From Rehmannia glutinosa (taxonomy: Eukaryota > Streptophyta > Magnoliopsida > Lamiales > Orobanchaceae): DNA of 64,000 nucleotides. A model generated the notes under the pieces. It was not told the DNA's origin. It saw only the letters and a program-made list of their open reading frames with translations, and ran no database searches. Location of the stretch: NCBI GenBank assembly GCA_016081115.2, contig CM071935.1:24470653-24534652 (forward strand), read 5' to 3'. The number at the start of each line of letters is the position of its first letter. Position 1 is the stretch's first letter. The translations under genes were made by a program, and so were the position numbers. This document shows positions 22,831 through 35,720 of this stretch, piece after piece.

Positions 22831-24355
22831 TGTTAGGAATTTTATTGTTTAGATTTTGATGAATGCCATGTAAAACTTAGAATAGAAAGTTGGCTCCCCA
22901 ATTTTTGCTTTGAAATGTATTGTAACAATTAGAGTGGCCAAGCCGAGTTAAGTCGCCTACGCTCCAACTTGCAAGAAGACAACTGAAGGCTTGAAGGAAA
23001 ACTCTGCGTGAGACAAACAGTACAACAAAGAAGAAAGCGACAGAACTCGATCAAGAAGCGGTGAGATGCAACAGTGAAACATCATCAAGTCAACTCAAGA
23101 GAAGCCAAGTCTCAAGATGAAGTGACGGAAGAGTCATCCAATGATTGGAAGTCGACTCTAAGTCACCTGGGAAAGCGAGGAAATGCGATCAAGTCGAGAC
23201 AATCGAAAAGGAACCGTTGCAGAAAATCAAGAGATTTACTTAAACAAGTAATATCTCCATACTACCTTTCTTGGAGTGCTCATCCCGAGGAAGCGTGCAA
23301 AGAAATGAACCAATGGGAAGCACTACACCGTGTCGAACTCGAAAAGGTGATAAAACATTTCATACGAGGAAATGGCAATTCCAAGAAGTGCAAACCAACG
23401 ATCGCAAAGTGATTTTCAAAAATGAGCCTATCTCTTCAACGGGCAAATTTTTGAAAGTTCACTATAAAAGGCCGAGGAGTTTGATTGAGAAAAGATGATG
23501 CGTGGATGACACACACGTGAGATATACAAGCTTATCAAAATTGAAATATTCTCAATCCTCAAGCCTACATCTCGAAGAACATCAATCCAACACTTACCCG
23601 TGAAGGAAAGAGAACTTCAATCAGTTGAAGAGGAAACTACGAAAACAAGGGGTCTACATTCCAAGAAGGATTGTAGAAAGGTTCAAGGTCAACCAAGTCT
23701 TAAGCATTTGGAGGGCTTCGTGATCAAATCCAAAGTGCTTGAGCAAGTGAGTCAGTAGTAGCAAAGCGCAAAATGCCTGAAGAAGCCGAGTCGCACGAGA
23801 AGCCACCGAGTGATCAAGCGCGTCTCAGGATCGAGTCCCGAAGGATCAAGTCGGCCGTTGTGATCAAGACTTGTATCCGGACTGCTACCACTTTGTAAAC
23901 TGATCATTACTTAGTGGATTCCTCCAGAGTTGGAGAAGAGAGGAGTAGAAGAATTACCCCATCTTCGAACCTCTATAAAAACTTTCTTGTGTCATTTACA
24001 TTTCAAATTTAAATTTCGCACTTTTAATTGCTTATATCTCACGATAAATTTGCTATCCATTTGATAATCTATAAGTACTAAATCAAGTCAAAAACTTGCT
24101 TAATCAAACTTAAGGGTGTTAAGTCTTCCAAAAAACAAAACCACAAATGAGTCAAATTATAGCCAACAAATGAGTTACTCTACTAATAGCTCACCGAGTC
24201 ATTAAGAGATTGACTCTCTTGAGTGACTAATTCGATTGTCCATCAAGGACACAAACAGTGTAGAACTCAGAGATTTAAAAGGCCTAAATCGAAAATTTGG
24301 TAAGGTTTATTCAACCCCCTTCTAAACCTTACACTTACACCCCTTGGGACCTACA
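22831..24355 (+). repeat. 5' LTR of element B
   Basis: It runs TGTTAGGAATTT ... CCTACA. Against the 3' LTR (34170-35715) long identical stretches alternate with many small indels, for example GAGTGGCC (22932) against GAGCTGGCC (34270), and ACAAACAGTAC (about 23013) against ACAAATGAGTAC (about 34350). CACTATAAAAGGCC near 23460 is a TATA candidate. Confidence 0.9.
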
Positions 24356-24357
24356 AG

Positions 24358-24369
24358 TGGTATCGGAGC
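24358..24369 (+). other. Primer binding site of B
   Basis: TGGTATCGGAGC differs by one base from the initiator tRNA-Met complement seen in C (TGGTATCAGAGC). Confidence 0.8.
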
Positions 24370-24483
24370 GGTTGGTTCATTGAACCCTCCGCACCGGTTA
24401 CCGAACTAGATCTCCAATCTTTTCAAAAGTCCGCTTTAGTACTTATCTTTCAAAACTCTTTTCTATCATTAAAAGTTATTATC

Positions 24484-25715
24484 ATGGAAGCAAATCTAAC
24501 ACGCATTCCTATGTTCACTATTGAAGAATTTGATGATTGGAAAATTCGTATGCGAGCTCATCTGTCAAAGATTACGATGAAATGTGGATAGTGATAGAAG
24601 ATGGGCCTCTGCAAATATTAAAGGTGAACACAAACATGTCACGAAGAGTTGCAAACTAAGGGGAAGAAGATCAAAGACCTGGACTACCATGGTTGAAAAA
24701 CCAAGAACCGAGTGGACAAATGATGACAAAAAAGATACAACCTGGACAATGTAGCCAAGGACATTCTTTACAAAACCTTGGATAAAGCCATGTTCAACAA
24801 AGTCAAATCTTGCAAAACGGCTAAGGAAATGGGACAAGTTGACTTTGATTTGTGAAGGTTCGAGCAAATCAAAGAAAACAAATTATCGATGGTCGTCTGA
24901 AGTTTGAAAATTTCAAAATGATCTCGGGAGAGAACCTGGACCAACTAGACGCTCGATTTACAAATCACAAATGAGTCGTCTACACTTGGAAAGGAATATA
25001 CACAAAAGGAAATGTGTATGAAGATCCTAAAAAGTCTTCCAAATGAATGGGAAATGAAGGTCATGGCATTGAGACACTCCATGGACCTATCAAAGACATC
25101 CAATCACGAGTTATTCTCGACCTCAAAGCCTACGAGTTTGAGCCGAGAAGGAAAGACCAGGAAGAGACAAATGTACCCAAAACAAATTTGCTCTAGTTGT
25201 CAAAGATGGAAGGAGAGTCAAGTCAAAGAGGCAATTGACCCGGAAGAAATAGCCCTAATGGTTAAAAGATTTAACAAGTTCTTTAACAAGAACTACAAAA
25301 GAGGAAAGGGTGAATCCTCCGTAAAGACACTCGGCTCCCTCCAAATCAAGGGATGATAGGCCAATCAAGAGAATGATCATCAACAAGTTGAGTATCAAAG
25401 GGTGACAACTCAAGAATAGAAAGAGCGATCAAAAGGTCAAATATCTATGTTGGAATTGTAGACAACCAGGTCACTATGCCATTGATCGCTCATATCCTGT
25501 AGTCAACAAGTGCAGAACGAAGAAGAAAAAGAAAGGTCTTGAGAGAAAGAAGACAAGAGAAGAAAAAAAAGGCAATGATGGTCAGCAGAGATTGTTTGAG
25601 ACAAACAAGTCAAGAGAGACAACACTCGAGAGCAAAGTGAAGCCGACTATTCAAGTGACTCAAAGAAGAAGCTTTGATCCGCTTAATGGCCAAAGAACAA
25701 GATCAAGAAGATGAG
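24484..25715 (+). pseudogene. gag of element B
   Basis: It starts MEANLTRIPMFTIEEFDDWKI, then breaks repeatedly by frameshift. Recognisable pieces are EIALMVKRFNKFFNKNYKRGKGE (about 25240-25310) and a zinc knuckle with CWNCRQPGHYAID near 25450-25490. It joins protease directly (GATGAG|GTTCAAGG at 25715/25716) with no trace of A's 1.1-kb segment. MDLSKTSNHE near 25081 keeps the Ser codon that is a stop in A and C. Confidence 0.82.
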
Positions 25716-28700
25716 GTTCAAGGAAGTGAGTGCCAAGGAACCTGGTACATGGATAGTGGCATTCCCGGACACATGACAGAAATAAGAGAAATCTCAAAAT
25801 TCAAGGAAGTCAAAGGAGCAAAAGTCATATTTGGAGGAAATGAAGCTCCTGGTGAAATAAGAGGCATTGGATCCATCAAAAGGAATGGTTTAGAAATCAC
25901 GATGTTGCATATGTTGAAGGACTAAACTTCAATTTACTAAGCATCGATCCAACTCGCGACAAGGGCTACAATGTTGGATTCAACATGGGAATATGCCAAA
26001 TCAAAAATGTTGAATCTAATGAAGTTGTCTTTGCAAGGATGTAGACAAAAAATATGTATGTAGTGGATTGGTCAACCGCAACACCCAAAGACTGCTTACT
26101 AGCAAAGAGCACAAATGAATCAAGTTGGGTAATGGCACAAAAAGCCGAAGTCACCCGAACTTCAAAACAATTAATAAGCTAGCAAGAAGTCATCTTGTAG
26201 AAGGACTTCCGGACTCGATATACAAGAAGGAAAGTATATGTGATGCATGTCGGAAGGAAAACAAATCAAGTCGTCATTCAAAGAAAAGACATGCCCATCC
26301 TCAACAAGAATATTGCATCCGCTTCATATGGATCTATTTGGCCCAAAGGAACCAAAGAAGCATAAGTGGAAAGAAATACACCTTGGTGGTAGTAGATGAC
26401 TACTCAAGATATACATGGACAATATTCATGTGCAAGAAGAAAGAAACTCTACAAAAGCTACCACAAATGATGAAGAGAATACAAAATGAGAAGAGTCAAA
26501 CCATTATCAAAATAAGATCGGATAGAGGAACCGAGTTTGTCAATGGAATAATAACTCGATCTTGTATTGAGAATGGTATTGGTCATGAACTATCACCGCT
26601 AGACTCCACAAAGAAATGGAGTTGCGAAGAAGAAATGAACTCTCAAGGAAGCGGAAGGACCATGTTAGTGACGGGGGTTACCAAAAGATTTTGAAATGGG
26701 TCAAGCAATCAACACAACTTGCTACACCCAAAACAGATGTATGATAAATAGGCGGTGACAAAGACTCCCTATGAGATCCGGGATGAAGAAAACCAAATGT
26801 TGCATATTTCAGGATATTTGGATGTAAATGCTTCATCCACAATAATGGCAAAGACAACCTAAAGGCTTTTGATGCTAAAGTCGATGAGGGTATCTTCTTA
26901 GGATACTCAAAAAAGCAAAGCCTACGAAATACTCAACAAAAGAACTATGGTTACGAAAGAATCCATTCATGTAGTATTCGATGAGCCAAATATAAATGGA
27001 GAAGACATTGAAGAGTCACCGATAAGTTTGAAACATCCAACCTTACGAAGAGTCCCTATCTTTGGTAAGTCAAACAGAATTATCAATTCGAAAGAAGATG
27101 AGATAGTCAATCTCAAAAGGTGGAAAATCTGCAATGGTGAGTGATCACGAGGAGCCGACCACAAAGAACACACCGCAAGTCGATCAAATCCGGCTAACTT
27201 ACTTCAACCTGACGTAAGATGGCCGAAAGACCATCCACCGAACTTGTCATTGGAGACATGAGAGAAGGTGTCAAGACAAGATCCAACTCAACAAGAAGCA
27301 ATGTTCACATGCTTCATCTCGCAGATAGAGCCCAAAGATGTGTCACAAGCATTGGATGACACACATTGGATTCAAGCTATGCAAGAAGAAGTCAATCGGT
27401 TCGAGAGAAATAAAGTATGGGAATTAGTACATAGACCCATACATCAAAATGTTATTGGAACCAAATGGGTATTCAGAAATAAGAAGAACGAGGAAGGTTC
27501 TGTGGTAAGAAACAAAGCAAGATTGGTAGCCAAAGGATATTGCCAAGAAGAAGGAATAGATTTTGATGAAACATTTGCTCCTGTAGCAAGATTGGAAGCT
27601 ATAAGGATGTTTCTTGCCTATGCAGCTCACAAAAACTTCATTGTATATCAAATGGATGTAAAAAGTGCATTCCTAAATGGATTATTGGAAGAAGAAGTGT
27701 ATGTTGAACAACCTCCAGGATTTGAGCAGAAGACTCTTGGAGACAAGGTATACAAACTCAAGAAAGCCTTGTATGGATTGAAACAGGCACCCAGAGCATG
27801 GTATGATACCCCACAATTCCTAATCGAAAATGGATTCACTAAAGGAAAAGTAGATAGAACACTTTTCGAAATTCAAGACAAGAAGAGTATATCTTGCTTG
27901 TTCAAATATATGTGGATGACATCATTTTTGGATCCACTAACAAAGAGAGTCGTGTGAAAAATTCTCAAACCTCATGCAAAGTAAATTTGAAATGAGCATG
28001 ATGGGAGAGCTGACATTCTTCCTTGGACTTCAAGTGAAACAGCTGAAGGATGGAACCTTCATAAGCCAAACAAAATACACCAGAGATTTAATGAAGAAAT
28101 TTGGTATGGAGGAGAAGTCTTCGAAAAATACCAATGAACACATCACAAAATGGACATGGATGCAGATGGCAAGCCTGTAGATCAAACAAGATACTGAGCA
28201 CTTATTGGATCATCGCTCTATCTCACAAATGACTAGCGCCGGACATCACCTTTGTTTGTAGGTGTATGTGCAAGATTTCAATCTGCTCCAAAAGAGAGCC
28301 ATATGATGACTGACTAAGAGAATATTGAGATACTTAAAAGGAAATCAAGAAGTAGGGCTATGGTATCCAAAGGAAGGTGGATTCAAGCTAATTGGCTATT
28401 CGACTCGACTATCTTTGGATGCAGAGTGGACAGACAAAAAGTACTTCAGCACATGTCAAATGCTTGGAAACAGATTAATTTCTGGTTTAGCAAGAAGCAA
28501 AACTCAATAGCCACTTCTACAAAATTGAGAGAATACATAGTCATGCGGCGCTTGTTGTGCCCAAGTCCTATGGATGAGACAAAGATTGAGAGATTATGAA
28601 GTTGAAGAAAAAGAAATTCCAATCATGTGTGATAACACAAGTGCAATTGCAATCACTCAAAATCCTGTGTTGCACTCAAGAACAAAACATATAGATGTCG

Positions 28701-28846
28701 ATATCATTTCATAAGAGATCATGTTGAAAAGAAGGACATTATCTTGGAATATATCTCAACCGACAAACAACTAGCCGACATCTTCACAAAACCATTATGT
28801 GAGTCAAGATTTGAAGAACTCAAACATGAGTTGGGGCTAATTGAGC
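25716..28846 (+). pseudogene. pol of element B: PR-INT-RT-RNase H
   Basis: Protease reads WYMDSGIPGHMTE near 25745, where family members have DSGCSRHMTG, so the residues after the catalytic DSG are altered. Integrase pieces are at 26125-26700 (YTLVVVDDYSRYTW, IRSDRGTEFVNG). The best-kept block is reverse transcriptase at 27268-27957 (KWVFRNKKNEEGS, QMDVKSAFLNGLLEEEVYVEQ, LYGLKQAPRAWYDT). Beyond it, MWMTSFL stands where YVDDIIFG should be, because of a frameshift. RNase H ends with STDKQLADIFTKPLCESRF at about 28755-28815. It is inactive as read. Confidence 0.88.
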
Positions 28847-29414
28847 TAAGGAGACACGAAGAATCAAAGAAACGAAATGGAACAGGAAAGAAGGTGAAAA
28901 AGAGTCGAAAACAAAAATTAGCTCAAGAATCACCAGATTTGTCGGAAAAGTCACTTTATACCAAGTCACCGATAGTTTGAGTCACTAAGAGAAATGTGAG
29001 AAGCAAAGTTGAATCACCAAGAGATAAGCTGAATAACTTATGAGCAAATTGACAAAAACGCAATCGTTTTTGACTAAGCGAATGTTTTAAGAGACACGTC
29101 AAGATAATGATGATGTGTACGAGACATAAAGCCGCACACAAAGCCTATGATTGGATATAAATGCTTTGCCGCATTAAATACGAGACATGAACGCTCAATA
29201 TGCGTCACGAAATCCAAGCCGTTGATTTCGATCACGATTCAAAACCGTCTGCACGCCCTTTCATAAACCATATTTAAACCATTTTTCGTCCGTTTCTCTC
29301 TCACACTTCTAAAAACTGTTCAATCTCTCTCTCAAAAAGCAAAGGCAAAAACTCTCGAAACCCTATCAATCTTCAAATCAAATTTCGAACTTTTCTTGAA
29401 ATTATTCTCGAGAA
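28847..29414 (+). promoter_or_regulatory. Spacer and leader ahead of the 3' ORF of B
   Basis: This region is colinear with the spacers in A and C. It has GACACGTCAAGAT (about 29092) at the place of TGACGTCA, GCCGTTGATTTCGATCA near 29217, CATAAACCATATTTAAACC near 29265 in the TATA region, and a CTCTCTC-rich leader up to ATG 29415. It carries no open frame. Confidence 0.45.
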
Positions 29415-32400
29415 ATGGCACCAACGTATAACTTTACCAAGTTGGGAAAACAAATCCACACCGGTTCGACCGTGGATTTCGACGAATGGTGAAGCGAGGG
29501 GTCCGACGACACCCTGGTGAAGAAAATCGCAGAGAAGTTAGAAACGCCAGATCAAACCGTTTCTAACACCGAGTATCCTATGACCTATGTGGAGGAGGTC
29601 GCACAATTCTACGTGAATGCCGAGACTCACGATGAAGGAATCAAGTCATCTGTTCACGGGAAGCAATGACTATCACGGCCAAGGATTTGGTGAATATTGC
29701 TCACTACCAAACAGAGGGAGCATCCGAGATCAAAGAGGCCGATGTAAACTTGGTCAAGCATGGAAAGAAATAGCCAAGTCCGACGTTCTTTGATAAAATA
29801 ATATACACAAAAAACAAGAGATCGCTGAAGGAGGACTATCACAAATTGTTGGATATCGTTGCCAAGTGTATCGACATCAAATTTGGCGACTTTGACCAAT
29901 CACAAAGGCAAAATTGATTGTGATGGCTGCAATAATCGAAGAAAAGAAGATAAACCGGGCTGAGTTTATCTACGCAGACTATGCGAACGTGGGGAACAAG
30001 TCCTTCAAAGAAGATGGGTCATTTGGAGGATCTTCGGGATATGGCCTGTGATTGGCCGGCTATTGGAGGTGAAAGGAGTACCTCTTAGACATGGGAAGGC
30101 CTTCCATGTTAACAAGAGGATGTTGAGCTAATCTCTCTCGGTGCTCGAAAGCGTCGTCGTCGCCAAGAGAGCCGACACCGAGTGGGGAATCACCACCCCG
30201 AAGACACAACCGCTTCCTCTCCAACCAAGAAGAAAGTCGCCCTGCGGCTACCAAAAAGTCTCGCCCCCTGCGCAAAGAAAGAAAACCAAACATGCTCCCG
30301 CCCCAGCAGCAGAGTCACCGCCTGCGCAGTGTGTCACCCGCCCTGCAGCGGCGGTCGAGAAGGACCCACAAATTCCTTCTCTCGATCGTCAAAAAGAGGA
30401 GATCGACAAACCTAGACGGCCAGCTCCTCGAAAACAAACACAAGCACCCCCCCACCGCCAAGACTCGAGGGACGCGCCTCCGAACCGTAAATTCCTCTGC
30501 ACAAACTAAGAGACGAAGAAGACTTGTAAAGCAATCCGAACAGAGAAACCAAACCTGAGTCGGCTACTCGGCTAGCACAGATCTCGAGACTACTTTGGAG
30601 AAGTAGAGTCTCCGATGTAATTGATGAAACGACCAAGTCTGCTGAAGGTGATCAAAGCAGAGGCAACCAAGACACAACAGTTCATACAACAAAACTCAAG
30701 AAGAACCAGCCCGAGCGAGATAGTGATGTAATGATCCTATCTCCACCTTACCCGCACATCCAAAATCGTCATGCGTGAGTGGAGAAAATGGAAGTCGAAA
30801 GCAGTCAAGGAAACATTCAACGGCTTTGAATTCATAGAAGAAGAAGAGGAATCTGCTGAATTTCCTTGGATTATCTCTTGTGCTTCCAGCTCTAGATGAA
30901 GACAAGCGCATGGATATTCTCGCAGATCTACAAGGACAGGGAGAGAGAAAAGCAAGTCAAGAAAGCCGAGAAGCACGCGAAAAGGCAAGTACTGCCTCTA
31001 TCTCCCAGACCACGAACACTTCCATCCTCTCCTTGATATCTTCTCTCAAAGTGATGAGGAACCCGAGAATGTCCGCCCACGGAAGAATTGCGATGCAAAG
31101 AAGCATTGCATGAATCAAGAATCCTTCACGAGCAAAGACGATGGAGGGACCAGGAGAGTCCTCCGAACACACCGAAATCGACCCAATGGGAGTGGTTCAA
31201 AGAAATAGCCACCGATGTTCTTTGCTACCACTTCCCAGCTAACTCGGAAGAAGGCAATAAAGCGGATGGCGATGAAACTAGGCTAGTGGGGACCCCAATC
31301 GAGCCAACCCCTATTGAAGGTGTGCCACCACCGCCCCAACGGTTGAACCATCAATTGCAACAGGGGGAGTTTGGAGACGAGTAACCCCACTCCAAGTCAC
31401 TCACCGATGCCCACCGAGGGGAAACTCCCTCCACCGCAGCAAGGTCGGAGGATGCTGCAGATGACTCCACAAAGAATGTAGGAGGCGAAGCAAAAGACAC
31501 TCAAACACAAGAAGAACAGCAAGTTGTCACCAACGGCTCGAGGCGATTGAGACTGTCTCACCGAGGTGCCAACGACTCACGAAGGCTAATGACGTTCCGA
31601 TGCGATCGAGGCACGAGGAAGGAATGCCCGGAGTTAACACTGGCAGGCGATGAAAGCGCAATCCATGGGGTTGAGACTCCAATGGATGCCATCAGAAGAC
31701 CCTAAGACAACCGACATCGCCGAAAAGGAAGGCCAGGCCTCGCAGCAGAGAGACTGCCGAGGAAATGAAGGCCCACGGAGGTTGAGACTTCCCGGGGTAA
31801 CACACCAAGTAGAGAACATCCCTCCCGCAACCATCGATCCATCCGAGAAGGAGATCGCGCACTTCATGATTCCCGGACAACCCCGATGTCACCTTTCCGG
31901 GATCGGAAGGCGAAGAAGAAGTCGAGTCAACCCCCATGACAAATCCAAAAGACTCACCATGGATGTTCCAGGCACGAGCAAGTCGATCCCAAGACTACTC
32001 GTCGGACCTTTAATTTTGATGATGAGCCACCAATGGAAATCTCATCATCGTCCGATGACGCTTCGATAAGGCCGAGGACCGATCTACTCAAAAGGAGAAA
32101 TCACCGAGACCAACGGTCATTAAGACAAGGCTTGAGCTCGCCAGTTTAGCCCAGTCTCGCACCACAAAACCCAAATTAACCAAAGAATCAATGCTCCGGC
32201 TCCTCAAGCTACAACTGGATCGATTCCCAAAAGAACTTCACGCCCACCGCTTATCATCGAACAAATCCCGGATGGCGGTGATGAATCCTTTGTGGAATCT
32301 TTCCCTTTCTCACCGGAGATACCCGAACTCCACGAAGAGTCGAAAAATGAGCAAGCACGCTATCACGGACCAGCTCTGTTTTTCACTCAGCACCATTGTT

Positions 32401-33920
32401 CCAAATAGACTTCGATTTCGACGTATGGCCATCACCGCAATGAAGAATCACCAAGTACGAAGAAGTGTTCAAGGCACTCTTTCTTTGAAGTTGAAAAGAT
32501 GGAGAGGCATCGAGCCTCCTTGGATATGCGCTGGACAACAGAGATGCCAACCTTACACCGACTTGAGAGGCATCACGGTTAGGGTAAGGAATGGTGGCAA
32601 CAAAGAAGAATCAATGCGTGTGGAACAGTGAGATACTTGAACAATTATTCAAAAAGTCTTTGGTGTGGAGAGTCAAAATGTTGATGCGAAAACAAAGTCG
32701 GGAACACATTGAACATATGCACGAAGCTCACACTACCGAGATCAAGATCAGCTGCTGCGTGAGCGAATGCAAATGATATACGGCGTTTGGAAGAACACAT
32801 GACAAGAAAATTCAGCCTTCTCATGGCCGATGAAGCGATTTCAAAGAGAATCCAACGCTACTCGATGCAATTCGTGCGGCATACAACGCAAAGAGACTTG
32901 AAGCAAAATTCAACCATCGGAGACTTCGACTTCATGCTTGCCAGATGTTCCCCAGGGGTTCCTCTATCCTTTGATGATGCCAAAAAGGGGGAAGAGGAAT
33001 ACCTTAAAGCGAAAAATCTGAAAACTTGAAAAGAAAGGAGCAACAAAGGAACAAAATTGAGAAGAGAAAATCACCGAGGAAATTTTGAAATCAAGAAAGG
33101 AAAATCTCTTGAGGGGGAAGGATCAAAGAATATGACCGATGATTGCACAAACCCCCAACAGGGTCCTGTCACGGTGACATTATAAGCGAAAGAAACTCCC
33201 CGTGACTCGCCACTCCAACACTCGATGTATCTATAGCCGAGAAGAGAAAAGAAATTGAAGCGAGGGATGAAGGAGGTGGAAGGAAGAATGGATGCCAGGG
33301 TGATGAACATTTTGAAAGAACACGGAGGCATTCCGGTTGTCGAGACACGTATGCCATTTCGTATGTCGGGACAGAGCCAAGATCGCTTGACGAATTCAAA
33401 ACGCTCGAATCAAGGTTATTTTGCAAATTTGTCCTTGGCTCAAGCTTGGGATCTCTTGGAAAAGGGTCTCACACTATGTGAAGAAGCGACGACAGAACGC
33501 AGACAAACCGATCCTCTGCTGGTCACTCCGCCGGGCACTCACCGAAAGAAGAAGGCCCCATCAAGATACGCCCAGGTAGAGGAAGAAGCGGCGATGGAGG
33601 AAGAAGCTTGACCTAGGCCTCTCGCCCAAGAATATTGAATACGTAGATCCGGGAAAGAAAGGAGGGATCTCTTTGACTGGGCTTGACCATGTGGCGAACT
33701 TGCAAGTGGCCAAAACCAACGCTGAGTATGCAAAAAGGATAGAAGAAGAAAACAAGAGACAAACTCAGCTATGGCAGGAGAGACAGGAAAGAATAAGGAG
33801 AGATGAAGCTGCCAGGAAGGCATATGAGAAGAAAAAGAAGGCAATGATGATGAGAAAGAAGAGAAGAAGAGAAGAAGATGCTTGATCAAGATGAAAGAAG
33901 GAGACAAATGAAGGAGATGA
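29415..33920 (+). pseudogene. 3' ORF of element B
   Basis: It starts MAPTYNFTKLGKQIHTGSTVDF and follows C's 3' ORF along its whole length (helical domain, Pro/Lys-rich stretch near 30200-30480, acidic middle, coiled-coil end RIEEENKRQTQLWQERQERIRRDEAARKAYEKKKK near 33740-33840). It ends at TGA 33918-33920. Frameshifts occur every 100-300 bases. It was probably about 1,500 codons before decay. Confidence 0.75.
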
Positions 33921-34053
33921 AGTGTTCTTTGTCCAACCCTTCGTGTATTTTATATGTAAATACATACAATGTAAGTCTTCTGTAATAGTGCAAATTTTTT
34001 TTCATACTCTGATACACCTTGTAAACAGTTGTGTTAAGTACAAGAATGATATG

Positions 34054-34071
34054 ATCAATAAAAAGATTGAT
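34054..34071 (+). promoter_or_regulatory. AATAAA hairpin, 3' UTR of B
   Basis: ATCAAT and ATTGAT arms flank an A-rich loop containing AATAAA. It matches E1, A and C. The purine tract follows at about 34156-34168. Confidence 0.45.
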
Positions 34072-34169
34072 TATGCGCATACATTCTATGTCAATACACT
34101 ATCTGTATGTATATGTGTTATTTGCATCTTTGTATGATTTAAGTTTTGGCATCATCAAAAAGGGGAAAT

Positions 34170-35715
34170 TGTTAGGAATTTTATTGTTTAGATTTTGATG
34201 AATGCCATGTAAAACTTAGAATAGAAAGTTGGCTCCCCAATTTTGCTTTGAAATGTATTGTAACAATTAGAGCTGGCCAAGCCGAGTTAAGTCGGCTACG
34301 CTCCAACTTGCAAGAAGACAACTCAAGGCTTGAAGGAAAACTCTGTGAGACAAATGAGTACAACAAAGAAGAGCAGACAGAACTCGATCAACTCATGAAG
34401 AAGCGGTGAGATGCAACTGAGTGAAACATCACAAGTCAACTCAAGAGAAGCCAAGTCTCAAGATGAAGTGACGAAGAGTCATCCAATGATTGGAAGGCGA
34501 CTCTAAGTCACCTGGGAAAGCGAGGAAATGCAATCAAGTCGAGACAATCGAAAAGGAACCGTTGCCGAAAATCAAGAGATTTACTTAAACAAGTAATATC
34601 TCCATACTACCTTTCTTGGAGTGCTCACCCCGTAAGCGTGCAAAGAAATGAACCAATGGGAAGCACTACACCGTGTCGAACTCGAAAAGGTGATAAAACA
34701 TTTCATACGAGGAAATGGCAATTCCAAGAAGTGCAAACCAACGACGCAAAGTGATTTTCAAAAATGAGCCTATCTCTTCAACGGGCAAATTTTTGAAAGT
34801 TCACTATAAAAGGCCGAGGAGTTTGATTGAGTAAAGATGATGCGTGGATGACACACACGTGAGATATACAAGCTTATCAAAATTGAAATATTCTCAATCC
34901 TCAAGCCTACATCTCGAAGAACATCAATCCAACACTTACCTGTGAAGGAAAGAGAACTTCAATCGTTGAAGAGGAAACTATCGAAAACAAGGGGTCTACA
35001 TTCCAAGAAGGATTGTAGAAAGGTTCAAGGTGAACCAAGTCTTAAGCATTTGGAGGGCTTCGTGATCAAATCCAAAGTGCTTGAGCAAGTGAGTCAGTAG
35101 TAGCAAGCGCAAATGCCCTGTGAAGAAGCCGAGTCGTCGAGAAGCCACCGAGTGATCAAGGCGTCTCAGGATCGAGTCCCGGCGGATCAAGTCGGCCGTT
35201 GTGATCAAGACTTGTATCTGGATCATTACCACTTTGTAAACTGATCATTACTTAGTGGATTCCTCCGGGAGTTGGAGAAGAGAGGAGTAGAAGAATTACC
35301 CCATCTTCGAACCTCTATAAAAACTTTACTTGTGTCATTTACATTTCAAAGATTTAAATTTACTCGCACTTTTAATTGCTTATATCTCATTGATAAATTT
35401 GCTATCCATTTGATAATCTATAAGTACTAAATCAAGTCAGTAAAAACTTGCTTAATCAAACTTAAGGGTGTTAAGTCTTCCAATGAAAAACAAAACCACA
35501 AATGAGTCAAATTATAGCCAACAATGAGTTACTCTACTAACACTTTCAAATTTGAGTCTGTTAAGAGATTGACTCTCTTGAGTGACTAATTCGACTGTCC
35601 ATCAAGGACACAACAGAGAACTCTGTAGATTTAAAAGGCCTAAATCGAAAATTTGGTAAGGTTTATTCAACCCCCCCCCTTCTAAACCTTACACTTACAC
35701 CCCTTGGGACCTACA
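34170..35715 (+). repeat. 3' LTR of element B
   Basis: It runs TGTTAGG ... CCTACA and is followed directly by the AAAGA target copy (35716-35720). It has the same landmarks as the 5' LTR. The indel-rich differences from the 5' LTR are described there. Confidence 0.9.
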
Positions 35716-35720
35716 AAAGA

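Larger units (their letters stand above)
22831..35715 (+). mobile_element. Sirevirus-like Ty1/copia element B, nested in A
   Basis: This is a complete 12,885-bp element with LTRs 22831-24355 and 34170-35715, PBS, gag, pol, 3' ORF and PPT, and a perfect AAAGA target duplication. It starts TGTTAGG rather than TGTTGGG, a subfamily difference from A, C and E1. It lacks A's 1.1-kb GT-AG segment. Despite being younger than A, its frames are broken by very many one- to few-base indels. Confidence 0.92.
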
